Both the position numbers and the translations under genes were made by a program. The notes beneath the pieces were generated by a model. It had not been told where the DNA came from, searched no databases, and saw only the letters and a list, made by a program, of their open reading frames with translations. A stretch of 64,000 nt of DNA from assembly GCF_014066305.1 (NCBI RefSeq), contig NW_023501082.1, positions 124,001 to 188,000 on the forward strand, written 5' to 3'. Source of the stretch: Letharia columbiana. Its lineage: Eukaryota; Ascomycota; Lecanoromycetes; Lecanorales; Parmeliaceae. Of the stretch, positions 33,066-46,200 are shown piece by piece (position 1 is the stretch's first letter; each line of letters starts with the position of its first letter).

Positions 33066-33721
33066 GTCGTGTTCGAGAGTGCGGATGTCGGGCTCTGGTG
33101 TTGCGAATGTTAGGCGTGGGGTTGGGGAGGTCGACCGGGTGACGTGGTCGTGGATGGTTCGTTATAGGTTTGGGAGATTGTCGATCAGAGGGGAGGGAGA
33201 TGGCGGGAGAGGGGTGGGAGGCTGTGATTGGGGAGAGTGTGGTAGTGGAGTGGTCAGTGAATGGTGCTGGTTTATATACTCGAGGTAGGGAAAGGTTCTG
33301 TTAGTGGTGTGACGAATGCGATATTGAAGGAATGCTGTTGAGAGAGTTCGTGTAGATCGCGCAAGATATGTCGTATGAGTTTGGTAAGGCGTGGGATTGT
33401 GTTCTACAAGGTTTGGATACCGATACTAGACATGCTTTCGGAAAGAGGATGTGGGTTTCTTTTTCGACTTGTCGCGCATGGGGTACAGCTGAAAGGGTTC
33501 TACACAGCAACTGTACCTTTTCCTGTCGTAGAAAGCCTGACGTGATACAGACGGGGCCCCGTACAGAAAAGTTCAGGATTCGTTGGCGCTGATTTGCAAC
33601 TTGGTATCATGTTGGATGATCCTACAACATAAAGCTGCTCCAAAATCCATCTTGGCACCGCCTTTGGACTGGTAACACCTTCTTGTATCGCTCGACATTC
33701 CTGCCCCCAAGATATCACGTC

Positions 33722-35060
33722 TCACCAATACCCCGGAATCGACTCCTCAAATTGGCGATCGTTTGGACCCCGACGGCGGTTGGAACGTGCCGTCGTGACT
33801 TCCAATAGATTCGCAAGCGCATCCCAATCCTCCTTTTCGCTTGTCAGCTCTTGTTCTGCTGTGCAAGGCTCGAATACTCCATCGGCAAGAAATCGTATGT
33901 AACGTTCATCGCGACTAGGAGGAATGTCTCTCCAGGAGCTAAACGACGCTGCTGCTGATTTGCGGGAGTGCATCACGAACCGAGTCAAATTTTTCAATGA
34001 CAAGGACATCTCCATGAGATAATAAGACCAGCAACGCTCATAAGTATAGCTTCTCTGATCTGTATTCCCCCGCTGGATCCTGCCGGCCGGATATCCGTCA
34101 TTGTCTTGCTGGCCAAGGAAGAAAGCCTCTCGAAGAATGGAGCAATCGACCAGGTAAAGTCTTTGGAGAGAGGTGGCATGCTTCAGTAGCCACTCCAACT
34201 TTGAATCGTGACTGAAGCAAAGCTTTCCCAACGCGAGCGCTTGAAGACTGGGAAAGTACGTCTTTTCAATATCGACTTTTGGGTAGTAGCCCCAATGATC
34301 ATCGGAGGAAAGCGACAGGGTGGACAGGTTTCGTGCTGGCGTGAGCCAGACTACAGGAAGCTTCGCAAAGAAGTCCAAGCATTTGATGCTTAGATCGATA
34401 TGATCTCTACTTTCAGGAACGCCTTTGTCGTGCATCCATACACCAAGTTGGAGTGTCGAAAGGCGGCCAAGGAACCTATCGAACCCTTCCTTTTCCGTCA
34501 CAGGGGTATTTTTAGACGGCAGATTGTGTAGTGCGAGTGTCTTTATTGGCAGCGAACGGCCACTCGGAGTGAGCAGTTTGGCAAGAATCATGTCGAGGAT
34601 TTGGAAATGATACTGTTGCGGAACAACGTTTCTAAGAGATCCCGCAGCTCGACGATTCCATGGGAGGTTTATACAAACAGACCCAATATTCTCGAAGGCA
34701 CAAACGTTGCGAAGAGTGTGGATGACCTCATTCGGTAGGGTAGCAGCGCCACGCTCGCAGACCTGTCCGTAAAGTCAGCTTGCGGCGCAGAAGTAGGAAT
34801 TTTCTTACCCTTTGGCCAACCTGAAAGCTGTTGAACGTTAGCTGAGAAACGCATGTCCTGAGCTCTTCAGATGCAAGAATCTCGACGAAGCCCTTCCCGC
34901 TTTCGGTACTGGTACCGAGAACAAGCTTTCTAAACATTGGCTTAGTTGCAATTTGTGCCAATCGAGAGCATGTCAGTCGTATATGAGGGAGGTCCTGCCG
35001 CGGCAAGTTATTGACAATTACTTCGAGTAACTCGTTGGGCAAGCTCTGGAAAGAAGCCAT
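33722..35060 (-). CDS. F-box protein
   Basis: Exons 34809-35060 and 33722-34762 are joined over a 46-bp intron (GTAAGA...ACAG) in phase 0, giving 430 aa. Start at ATG 35060, because the slightly longer frame upstream has no ATG. Residues 3-45 match the F-box: SLPNELLEVIVNNLPRQDLP then IRLTCSRLAQIATKPMFRKL. The remainder has leucine-rich, irregular repeats (LALHNLPSKN, STLSLSSDDHW, LQALALGKLCF, LQRLYLVDCS) like the substrate-binding part of fungal F-box/LRR proteins. It should bind Skp1 and recruit a target to an SCF ubiquitin ligase; the target is unknown. Confidence 0.8.
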
Positions 35061-35775
35061 GTCTTGCAATGAAAGAAGGTGGGTAGTAGCGAATGGTTCA
35101 GGCGCTAGATTTTTGAGGGTACTTGATTTTCTGTGATGCTGATTCTAGTCGGTCTACCATCAGACGTCACTTGCCGAAGTGATGGTTTGATATGGAGTAT
35201 TCGCCTCTTGGGAGAGCAGGTCGAGTGACCGAGTACCGACAAGAGGGTTCCTTCGTGCGTTTCACTGACAAGGAGTCCAAAACCTTTGACCCAGCTCGAG
35301 CTCGCGCAGGCATCAGAATGCTGTTGAGTTGCGCATTTAGCGTACAATAGATGTCTGGGTCTCTAGTTCAGGAGGCGGCTCTCGCGAAATGCTCTTTCGG
35401 TACTGAAGCTCCCGTGGAGGAGATACTTGCAATGCTGAGATTCCTTGCGGTCTGTCATGGGTGTATTGGCACTAGATGAGGCTGAGTGCCAAGTCCAGAC
35501 TAATGGAGAGATGCGGAAGATGGTGTAATTTAACGCTCCGCTGCCCCGAATTCCTCGTATTTTTGCCCCGGGTGGCGGCAAGGATCTTCATCATGTGATC
35601 TGGCTTGGCATTCCGCTCCGTCATTTGGATGCACTTTACCACACAACTCCTGCGAGTTCTTCATGATTGGCGTAGAATCCCATACCTCCAAGTAAAATGT
35701 CGTTGGTCATATATGGCTGTCTTCTCAATCCAGGCTGAGTATCCCGACAGAAATTAAAAGACATACGATCGAAGC
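35061..35775. other. Divergent intergenic region
   Basis: Shared promoter space between the F-box gene (minus) and the methyltransferase gene (plus). No other feature supported. Confidence 0.5.
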
Positions 35776-36741
35776 ATGACCCTCGACATTTTCAAGCGCC
35801 TAGTAGCTTATCTCGAACCGTTAGGATTCCTTGCGATTGCTGCTTATGGTATGTACGGTCAGACTGGTCCTTCTTCAAACGCTTACATTCCTAACAGGCG
35901 CATTTCTTGTTCTGCTCGAGATCGTGACCTTCCAAACCCGGCCTAAAGATGTCCTCAGTCCGAGCAAATTGAGTGAACGTATCTTTGGGAAATTGTGGCT
36001 TCGAATAGGTATGCCTACAGTCTTGCGACTGGCCTTAAAGCGTCCAGCGTGATAATCTTAACCATTTCCAGACGAGACGATTGCCGCCGGAGAGCTAGAG
36101 ACGGATCTCCCAAAACTTGTCGCAAAAGCCTATGGCACAGTTGTCGAAGTCGGTCCTGGTAGCGGCAATCAGCTTCCCCGTTACGACATCTCCAAGATCG
36201 ACCGAATATATGGCGTTGAGCCAAACGTCGACTTGCACGATGCTTTGCGGAGCAACGTCAAGGTAAATGGGTTGAGCGATGTCTATACCATTGTTCCATG
36301 CGGAGTGGAGAACATTGAGAAGCTCAGCGAGTACGGTATTGAGCCTGGAACTATCGATACTGTCACGAGTGTACAAGTGCTGTGCTCAGTACCCAAGCCG
36401 GCGGCGTTGGTGAAAGATCTGTACCAGTTGCTCAAGCCGGGAGGGCAGATGATCGTCTATGAGCATGTCAAGAGCGAAGACTATATATCTCAATTGGTTC
36501 AACGTATGTATTTCCCAACCCACTGGCTTAGAGCGAAGGCTGAAATTGCAAAGTGGTCTATAACTTCGTCTGGCCGTACGCTTTGGGCAACTGCCACCTA
36601 GATCGACCTACTGAGAAGCATCTGCTTGAGGCCGGTAGCTGGTCTACAATCGAGCTGGAAACGCCAAAGGAGGCAGACGCTTGGATGGTCTTTCCGCATG
36701 TGTCTGGGAGGCTTGTTAAGTGGGGTTCTGGGGCAAAATGA
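35776..36741 (+). CDS. SAM-dependent methyltransferase, METTL7/TMT1-like
   Basis: Four exons, 35776-35848, 35898-36008, 36072-36503 and 36554-36741. All three introns have GTATGT or GTATGC donors and phase 1, giving 267 aa. The N-terminus has a hydrophobic segment (residues about 13-36, LEPLGFLAIAAYGAFLVLLE) that would anchor it to a membrane. Motif I is GTVVEVGPGSGNQLPRY, then YGVEPN (acidic/Asn binding of SAM), VTSVQVLCSVPKPAALVKDL, and LLKPGGQMIVYEHV. This order, including the LCSV motif, is that of METTL7 (thiol methyltransferase) proteins of the endoplasmic reticulum and lipid droplets. The fungal substrate is unknown. The gene appears intact. Confidence 0.85.
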
Positions 36742-39700
36742 AATCCTTTGAATTATTCTGGAATTTTCATGTGCCTTCTGGATGTACATAACGTGTGAGG
36801 TTTTGGGTGCAACGACATAACATATTCGCAGCATCTGATCAATACATGACCCTTTTCGAAATCTCCGTATACGTGACCAATACTGGGATTCCTCGCCCGC
36901 ATCCAAAATTTCCCTCTTGCGATAAACAGACCCCCAGTTCCAATCAATCAGCAAAGATAGCCAAATCACCGGACGTTTAGCAGATAGAGAAAGCCCTGGT
37001 TTAGGTATCTGTTCAGGTACTGCTAATAAACTCTCCTTCCCAGACCTTCCAGAAGCCTCAGGCTTCCGCAGAGTATGGCGTATTTTTCATATTCCTGCCA
37101 TGGGCCTCGTGTTTTCAACATCGGTCTCTCTTTACCCTGTGTAAACGTGTTGCTCCACTACGCGATTTCCTTAGACTGCACACGCTCTAGCAAGGGCCTG
37201 ATGCGATGGAACGGCCCGGAGCGCTCTCGAAATCGTCTGGTCATTCGCTGCTGAGTCTATCTCCACCTCGACCTCCTGGCCTTCTCTCTCCCAGGTTGAG
37301 CTATTTGAACAAACGACATCCTCCGACCAAAGCCGGTCCGGAGGTTTTTGCTCTGGCTGTCTTGACTGATGATCAGCACAAGAATGTATGATTGCGAGGA
37401 AGGCTCACGAGCTGCAGGTCTCGCAGGGATCAGCGCCCTCGCCGCTTTTGCTCGAGATAGTAGTAACGACTACCGATTCTGTTGTGATAACATTCTGTTG
37501 TGAAAGCATAGGGGTTTTCTGTCTATTGCTAAGTTAATCGTTGTGATTGGGACGCTGGTCGCAGAACGAGGCTCGGATAGATAGCCGCGTGAGGGTATTG
37601 AATTTGAGATGCACTGTTTGCCGGTGAAGACATGGGGTTTAAAGAAAGTGAATACTCGGAGCGCTTTGAGTCAAGGCCAGCTCTGGCAATTATAGGTCGT
37701 GCCGGAAGCCTTTCTCAAGCCACTTTTATGCTCGAATCGGCAGATGAGCCCACAGTCGGAATCATCTATTCGTCCCTTCTCCCAGCACTAACCTTCTCTT
37801 ATTCTACCCCTATAATCCTTTCCGGCTCCGCTGGTTACCTGGAAGAAGAGTACCGGCAATAAGAAAGAATTTCGATGAACCCAAGAATAGGCCGTTGGGA
37901 ATCGGCTGCGTTTGAGCCCTTGTAAGGTAGGTCACAGGTCTTGGCTCTGGTATGCGCAGACGTCTTCTGTTTTACAGGAACGTCAGCTGTGCATACAGCC
38001 ATAATTCTGGCTTCGCAAGATTGGGTGCACGCAATTACTGTACTTACTAGGTTTTCACTGGCTCTGCTCAAGATGTAGCGGTGCTGAAAGTTCGGGGGGG
38101 ATAAGGTATGAGCGTAGTTGTTCACTCTACAGTTGCTGCAATGCCACAAAGGTACGTGAAGATCAGAATGTCGGTAGCTTGTGGTCTTGTCATGCTCTTG
38201 TTGTGTAGCCATGATGTTCGAGAAGCTCGAGGTGGAATTCCTTCTTGATTGTAGGCGTGGAAGTTCTTGCTGGACGATGTAAGAGGAGAATTAGTCGGCT
38301 GCCACTTGAGAACATGCTGTGCAGTAAGGAAAATGTCAGTCCAGTCTACATGCCTTCTGAGTTAATTTTACCTCTGTAACTAGTGGTCAGTATTAGTTTC
38401 AGGAGGACGGCAGACGCTCATACTTCGCTATAACCACCCGGCCCCAGGCCATGGATACAGCTTTTCTCAGAAGGTTCGACATGCGCATATAGGTACCCTT
38501 ACCAGACGTGGCGGCGGTGCTCAGTACCATCCAAACCCAACTACGGGAGTATGATCACGACCTGTATCTCGATACCCCAGCGGCCACCGTTCAGCTGGAC
38601 TTACTCGCCGGGAAGTCATGAAACGGCATAGGTTGCTTTCGGGGGTGATGACATTGTGCGCGCCATGGGCGAACTCAGAAATTCGAAATTACGTGAGTCG
38701 TCCGCTCCAACTGTTTTGAGCAAGTAAAATTACCACATTTTCGAGCTTGATGACACTGCTGATCTTATGGAAGCATACTTTACGAGACGGCCAACAAATC
38801 GTACGTCCTTGTGGTTCAAAACCGAGAGCACTGGTTCGAAAACTGGTAGCACTCGACCCTACCGACAAGCCACGAGTACGAATGAGTCCGGTGTCATTGA
38901 GCGACATCGCAACAGCTTTATCGAAGGTCAGAAGTCTCCTTTCAGTCAAGGAGGTCCAAAATTTGGAGGACTGGAACAACAAGTTTGGGTCACATTAGGA
39001 ACAGTGTGCTTTGTTACAGTCCGGTTATGTTGGAAATGTATGAGGAGGATTGATTGATTAGGTAGCTATGGGGTGCTGAGTGGGCTACTTATACCCGTAT
39101 TTGCCACCACGCTAATTTGCCACCTGATTGCCACCATGCGGGGTGCTACAACACGTGCTGCAGCAAATCTCAACAGGTTATTGCGAGCTGTGTTCGCTCC
39201 CCGTAGTCTTTGCTTCAACTTCAGATGTCGCCATATGCATCTCACAATCCTAGCCTAGCTATCCTAGATGCATCTACAAATTTACAACCGCCATGCTACC
39301 TTATCGCTGGCCTGCAGTGAATCAATTAGCGTCCAGTGAGCATGAAAACTACCTACCCGTCAACGCTGTAGCAAGTTCTCTGGAGCCGTGGGCCCATAAA
39401 TCGCGTAGCTGTCCAGCACGATTATTTTCTTCCTCTAGCCCCAGAGTGCTACCAGCCCAGCGAATATCCTGCACATCTTACTCCCTGCCAACAGCATTAA
39501 CGCTGGTCATCCTTGTCTCGAACGTGCTCCAGGATATCCTCTACAGCGTGCGCATACCTTAGATCCTGGAAAGTGGGGCTAGCAATGGGAGCCAGAGCTT
39601 TCAACCATCGACGTCTTTCCTATTCCAGAGTTCAAAGCGCAGGACTGAATTGGCTTGGCTTGTATACGAAATCTGTAGCGATGTTGACATGATGATCTTG

Positions 39701-40989
39701 AGTCTATGCTCGCCTGCACCAACAGGTCTCCGGCAGCCCGTGTCAGGCGCGTTCATTTGCTCAAGCTCCTCCTCTCCACTCCACCTGCCAAATGTCACTG
39801 ACCCATATCCTGTCATAGCCATGCCATCCCCTTTGTAGTCCCCTCCTTCCTTTTCCAAGACCGTAAGCTCTCTCCTTTCTCCTCAATCTTGTAGCTCCTT
39901 GCCGTATAGACAGGCGTGACTGGTCGCGCTAGCCGTAGCAGTGAAGTGCTGCCTCTTATTTGTGAAATGTCGATACAGTGAAGAGGTTTCGTATCGTGGC
40001 GGTCTCCCAGTGAAGGTCCAGGTCTAGAGTAATGCGCGCTTGGGTGCTCGTTGGAGCATGAGTGACACAAACCCGTCACTTCGCTTGAGAGGCACCAGTC
40101 ACTCCAGTCTATTGTATGGCTTAGTCGAGAGACCTATTTCAAGCAGGTGTATCTATTGTAGAGGCAGAGCTGTTATTCACTGTGGTGTCAGTTCGAGAGG
40201 GATTAGCTTCAGGGAAGGCGCCGTCTCTCCGTCACTTTCCGAGATGGCCAGGACCCTTGGATCAGAGCTGTTCCAAGACAGCTCCACTACCTCGACCTGC
40301 ATTATCAACAAGGTTCCAATCGGATTTCCACAATGTCATTGTCATTGACGAAGCGAGAACAGAAGAGAGATGGTTGGCCACCTATTTGGGCTTTGCACTC
40401 AGCGCTTGGACTTATTCTACTCGTAGCCGCCAACATCGCTCTCTTACCCCTATTTTCTTAATCATTAGAAAAATAGAATCGCGATTTTGGCATCCCTATC
40501 TAAAAAATAAAAAAGTGCTTTTCTTGAATAGCCTCACAACGATAACTTATAACGCTCTAAAAACTTTATAGATTGTAATAATTATACGAGAGATTAAGAA
40601 TATCGAACTATAGAAGATCTTAATTATTCGTTCTATCAGTATATATAACATAGAAAACCTTGAATTTGTATGTGCAGCCAATCATAAATTCGGGGTTATT
40701 ACGCCTTTTGGCTAGACTAACTGAGTCAGCCCGCTAGCCCTCCCGAGCTCCCTCATCAAAAATTTGTGTGTAGAAGTTTTACACTCTAAAATAACCAGCT
40801 CCCTACGGATGCTGTTTCTTCATAATTTGGTAAATTATAGAGCTCAGTGTGCGCTTTCTAACGCTGTAAAAATAATGAAGTTTGGCCTACTATTGGTGGA
40901 TTAAATGGACATTCAAATATGGTAGTCATGGTAGTCACACCAGACGCGTCCGGGATCGGATAATAATCCTTCCACCTGTTTGTGTAACC
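36742..40989. other. Gene-poor region
   Basis: No frame with convincing composition or splice support over 4.2 kb. Short frames (for example plus strand 40182-40571) look like chance. From about 40440 the sequence turns AT-rich for some 200 bp, suggesting an old repeat fragment. Confidence 0.45.
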
Positions 40990-41120
40990 ATTCTTCTTCC
41001 ACCATTCTACCAATTCTACCAATTCCATCAATATAAACACAATCGTCTTCGGTATCCCTCGCCCAAAGGTTACTCAACGTTTCAGGCACGTACACCCCTG
41101 TTGCCTACCTCTTAGAGCCT

Positions 41121-41630
41121 CTACTAACGCCCCTAAGCCACCCCTCGGCGAATCCGCTACTACTGGCAATCGAGGCCGCAAGCGAGCTTAATAGCTACCT
41201 ACTACTGCTCATAAACGCGTTGGAAAACCCTCAAAAAGAGCCCGAACGGATACGTCCTCCCCTATAGATATCTCCTAAGCCAGCGATAATGCCTTCCAAC
41301 CCAGCGATGCTACCTCCCAAGACGCGTCTTCCTCCCCTATCCGTTCTTCATCACCCTGTTTTAACTATATTTCTTCTATAATTCTATCAATCCACCAAAT
41401 GTTGCTAAATATCTAAGGCACGTATCCCTTCCGCCCGTCTTTTGAACCCCTTACTGACGCCTCCAGACCACCCCTCGACGAATCCGCTACTGCTGGCAAT
41501 CGAGGCCGTAAGCGAGCCCAACAGCTACCTACTACTGCTCATAAACGCGTTAAAAGACCCTCAAAAAGAGCCCGAACGCATTGACAGCCATCGTCCTCCC
41601 CTACATACTTCTCCCAAGCCAGCGGTACTC
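41121..41630. repeat. Two direct copies of a ~170-bp segment
   Basis: 41121-41287 and 41441-41630 match for most of their length; both contain AATCCGCTACT(A/G)CTGGCAATCG, CTACCTACTACTGCTCATAA and CCTCAAAAAGAGCCCGAACG. Flanking stretches with 'ttctaccaattc/ttctatcaatcc' are also duplicated, so the unit may be about 330 bp. Copy 2 is open as NSYLLLLINALKDPQKEPER; copy 1 has stops. It could be a relic of a repeated gene. Confidence 0.75.
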
Positions 41631-41701
41631 GACCAGCCGCTTAGTCAACACTACCTACCCTATCAGCTCAGCAATCCACTCAGTCAGATCGTTAGTCAGT
41701 C

Positions 41702-42438
41702 ACTCAGTCATCCACTCAGTCAGCCACTCAGCTAGCCACTCAGTCTGATACTCTCCCTATAAGAGGAGAAGCAAGAGGAGGAACTACAACAGGCAAATGC
41801 GGAGAACACTGCGGAGAAACCAAGCGGCAACAAGGCCACCATCGTCAAGAACACGGCTCAGCTCTCCAAGATCCCACGTCATATCAGTCATCCACTCAGT
41901 CAGCCACTCAGCTAGCCACTCAGTCTGATACTCTATAAGAGAAGGAGCAAGAGGAGGAACTACAACAGGCAAATGCGGAGAACACTGCGGAGAAACCAAG
42001 CGGCAACAAGGCCACCATCGTCAAAACCACGGCTCAGCTCTCCAAGATCCCACGTCATATCAGTCATCCACTCAGTCAGCCACTCAGCTAGCCACTCAGT
42101 CTGATACTCTCCCTACAAGAGAAGGAGCAAGAGGAGGAACTACAACAGGCAAATGCGGAGAACACTGCGGAGAAACCAAGCGGCAACAAGGCCACCATCG
42201 TCAAGAACACGGCTCAGCTCTCCAAGATCCCACATCATATCAGTCATCCACTCAGTCAGCCACTCAGCTAGCCACTCAGTCTAATACTCTACAAGAGGAG
42301 AAGCAAGAGGAGGAACTACAACAGGCAAATGCGGAGAACACTGCGGAGAACACTACGGAGAACACTGCGGAGAAACCAAGCGGCAATAAGGCCCCCAGCA
42401 CCAAGAACACGGCTCAGCTCTCCAAGATCCCACGTTAT
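41702..42438. repeat. Tandem array, about 178-bp unit, four copies
   Basis: The phrase CACTCAGTCTGATACTCT (or a one-base variant) recurs at about 41737, 41917, 42093 and 42273, that is at 176-180 bp spacing. Each unit has a CCACTCAGTCAG-rich part, then CAAGAGGAGGAACTACAACA, GCGGAGAACACTGCGGAGAA and AACACGGCTCAGCTCTCCAA. The last unit carries extra copies of AACACTGCGGAG. Most of a unit is open on the plus strand (EELQQANAENTAEKPSGNKA), interrupted by TAG in the CAGCTAGCC part and a stop near the unit end. Confidence 0.9.
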
Positions 42439-42488
42439 ATGCTCTTCACGGTTCCATATCAAATCATCACTCAGCAAGCGGAGAACAC

Positions 42489-42560
42489 CACTGTAACTTA
42501 GCCTGTCATCCCCACTGCAACTTGGCCTATCATCCCCACTGCAACTTGGCCTATCATCCC
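42489..42560. repeat. 24-bp tandem repeat, three copies
   Basis: Three units of CACTGCAACTTGGCCTATCATCCC; the first copy has three substitutions. Confidence 0.85.
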
Positions 42561-43090
42561 CACTGCATTCATATGGTATATCAATAACATCACGAGAGGA
42601 GGATCTACTGCGACGATCACAGCCAATTAGGCCTCTGCAGGAGGAACATCGAACGATGTATATTTGGACGAATTGAAACCGTCCGATGTCTACAGCTATT
42701 TCATTATTCGAAAGATTTCACTGCGGTAGGAGATATTGTGGGATTCACACCACTAATTAACACGTTGTCTCCATTTCTTTTCGGTATTTCGATACTTCTT
42801 GCCATAAGGACATGGCCTTTCTCTGTTTTTTATGGGTAATTATTACGGATCAATCCTTTACACTCGATACACCTTCCTAATTAGGCCTTAGCGCGCCTCT
42901 CTCCGCACATATATGCCTGTATACCATATAGATTAAATCAATTTTGTAGTGGTGGAAGTAGGTCAAAAACGCACAGCAAGCGATCAGAGTTCGATTTGAC
43001 TTAGGGCTAGGGCTAAAATTCGATTTGACTTAGAAAAATCCAACTTCATTTGACTTAGAAAAATGAAAAATCTAACTCCATGAATTTAAT
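42561..43090. other. Flank of the second AT island
   Basis: No gene seen. Short direct repeats of TTCGATTTGACTTAG occur at about 42990-43060, and CATGAATTTAATTCATG at about 43080 is a perfect palindrome. Confidence 0.5.
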
Positions 43091-43258
43091 TCATGGGCCT
43101 TTACTTGTTATAAAATAAAAATTTAATAAATTCTTAGATTTTCTCGAGATAGTCTTGGCGATAAAAAAATAGTTCGCGATATATTCTCGTTTTTTATATT
43201 TCACTTATAAGATTAGAATTAAAATCTTTCTAAATTTAAGAGTAGATTACTTAATATT

Positions 43259-43291
43259 CCTTTTCTTATACTCGAAATAAATACGCTAGTA
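43259..43291 (+). repeat. 33-bp inverted repeat, left copy
   Basis: Starts CCTTTTCTTATACTCGAAAT and is the exact reverse complement of 46995-47027. Confidence 0.9.
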
Positions 43292-46200
43292 GAAGAGGGA
43301 TTAAAGTAATTCCGATCGTCTTAATATTATTTCTCGTTATCTTATATAAAGAAGATTTACGTTCTTAAATTAGAAGAGTAGCTATCTATATATTAATTAT
43401 CCTCTATATATATAAAAATATATTAAAACTAAGTTAAAGGAGTAGACTATATCGCTTATATCGATTACGCTATTAACTTATTTCTCGCTATATTAAAATT
43501 TTATTAAATTCGAGTTTTTTTATCTATTAAAGCTACTTATAACTCTTTTATTTAAAGTTATATAATCGATTTATCTTTAGCGTTATTAATAGTATATAAG
43601 AAGTATAATAATAATATTATATATACTTTCTTAAGACTAGATAAGATTATATATAAAGAAAGTTAGATCTCTAAAGTATTAGTTAATTATAAATCTTTAA
43701 AAGTCGAATTTACTTTTTCTATCGAATAAGAGTCTAAAAGAGAAGTTATTATATTATTAAATACGTTTAAATTTAATAATAGAATATTAAGATTAACGCG
43801 ACGATCTTCTAAAAGAGTTAGAAGATTAAATATTTAGAAATCTAAAAAAGGGCTTATTAGAGATAAGTTATAGAAGTATATTCCTCTTTATATTAATATC
43901 GTTATTATTAAGAAGTTCGATATTCTCTATAATAGTTCGAAATATATAATTAATATCGCCTATAATAGAGCTAATATCGAGTTCTAAAAGCTTTAATCTA
44001 GTATTTACTATATTAATAGAGAAGAGAAACGAGTTAAAAAAGACTTAGATATATTAAAGAAGAATTTTACTATAAGAAAAACTCGAAAAAATATTATAGT
44101 TAAAGTAAAGAAGAAGATTATAAAATAGAAGATTAAGATTAATACTATAGTTATTATTTTTATTAATTAAGCTATTAAAGTAATTCTTAATAATATTATA
44201 AAAAAAGCTTTAAACGCTATTATAAATATTATTATTTTTATATAATTAATCGAATATAGTAATAAGAACGAGAATAATAAAAAGATTATTAAGATTAAGA
44301 GGAAAGCGATTTTAATAAAAAAAAGAAAGCTTAAAAAATAGTAAGTAAGGATCGAGAAATCGCGATTCGATATTATTAAAGAAAATAACGCTATTATTAT
44401 TACTATAGCTAAATTCTCTATAGCTATATTTAATACTTTTTAAAAAGAATTAAAGCGTATTTTAGAGCTTTAAATCTTAGCGAACCTAGATTAAGATAGC
44501 CTATTTATTCTATTCTCGCTATTCTTTATTAAAAAGATATTTAAGATTATTACGCGAAGTATTAATATATATATCTTATAATAGCTTACTATATCTCGAG
44601 AATAAGATTCTATTAAATTAAGAATTTCTAGTAAGAATTTTAATTAATATTCTTAATAGGCTATTAATATAAATAAAATTAAGATATTTATAGATAGTTT
44701 AATTTATATAAGCGTTTATTAAGAAGATAAAATAGTAAGCTATTAAAATAAGGAGCTATTTTATAATACGTATCGTCTTATTATAAGTAAGTTATTATTA
44801 TACTAATTAATTTATTAGATTTTATATATATATTATAGTTATTTATAACTTAGAATAGATTTATTTAATTATAGCGATTTTTCTATATTAGTCCTCTAAG
44901 TAATAATACGCTTATAGAGTTTATAGAAGAAGAGGTAAAAGTAATAATTAAGAAGGAATTAAAGTCTTAGAGACTTTAATAATAATATAAAATAAAGCCT
45001 CTATTAACTTTTTTTAGAAATTATTATTAGAGATATTAAAGGCTTAATAATAATATCGCTATCGATAAGATAATAATTTAACTTTTTAAATAGTTAAAGT
45101 ATATTGTTGATATAAAAAATAAGTTTATTAAATAGAGATATAAGTTCTAAGTTCTTTATAAGGCTAGATATCTATATAACTTTATATATTACTCGCGTAC
45201 TTTAAAGATCGATAAGTTAAAACTATATAAAACGCTAATAATTATCGAATCTATAGTATATTAGCTTACGCTTATATTATCTCCTCTTTCTTCTAATAAG
45301 ATATATACTCTTTATCTTAATAATCTCTTTATATCGATTTCATTATTTCACGAGCTATAAATTATAGATATTAAAGTATATAAAATTATTTATATAAATA
45401 ATAGCGTTAATTTTCTAGTAGTTCTATAGATTATAAGAGAAAAATAAAATTATAAGCTACTCTAGAATACGCTTATAGCTATTCTAGTAAACGACGTATT
45501 ATATCTAAGTTGAATTAATAATAATATAATACTCTCGCTATCTACGATATATATCGTAGATAAAATAAGTAATATTATTAAGAAGTAGCGAAAAAGACTA
45601 GATCTTATCTCTATTAATATAAAGGCTATAAAAGAGCTATTTAATAAATAGTCTAGAGCGATATTTAAGATTCTACGTTATATTAATAACTATAATTATA
45701 ATATAGACTTAATAAATATTACTAATTAATATCGTTAGACGTATAAGACTTAGAGAAAGACTATAAGAAATTAATAGTTAATCTTCTTTTAGATACTAAA
45801 TTATAGCATTATTAACGACTTTAAGATTAAAAGTTATATAAGCTATTATTAAAAGAAGAGATAATATAAGAACTTTAGGATCTGATTATATAAGAAACTA
45901 TTCTTATTTAAAGAAGAGGTTAAAGTTAATAAGTATATCGCTTATCTAGATAATAAACGATTTAATTAAACTATTAAGTATATTAAAGCTAAACTATATA
46001 ATACTTCTATAAGAGTTATAAAAAAGTATATAATATATATTTAGTATAAGTATTAGAATACTATCGTCGAGTCTAGATTATATATACCGAGTTTAAAAAA
46101 GCGTACTTTTAATACTTTATTGAATTTTAATATTCTTATAAAGAAGAAATAGCTTTATTATACGTTATATAACTACTTTAACTATTAAGTCGCTTTATAT

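Noticed and set aside
40182..40571. 129-codon plus-strand frame
   Set aside because: Starts without ATG, runs into AT-rich repeat-like sequence and shows no recognisable domain or splice support.
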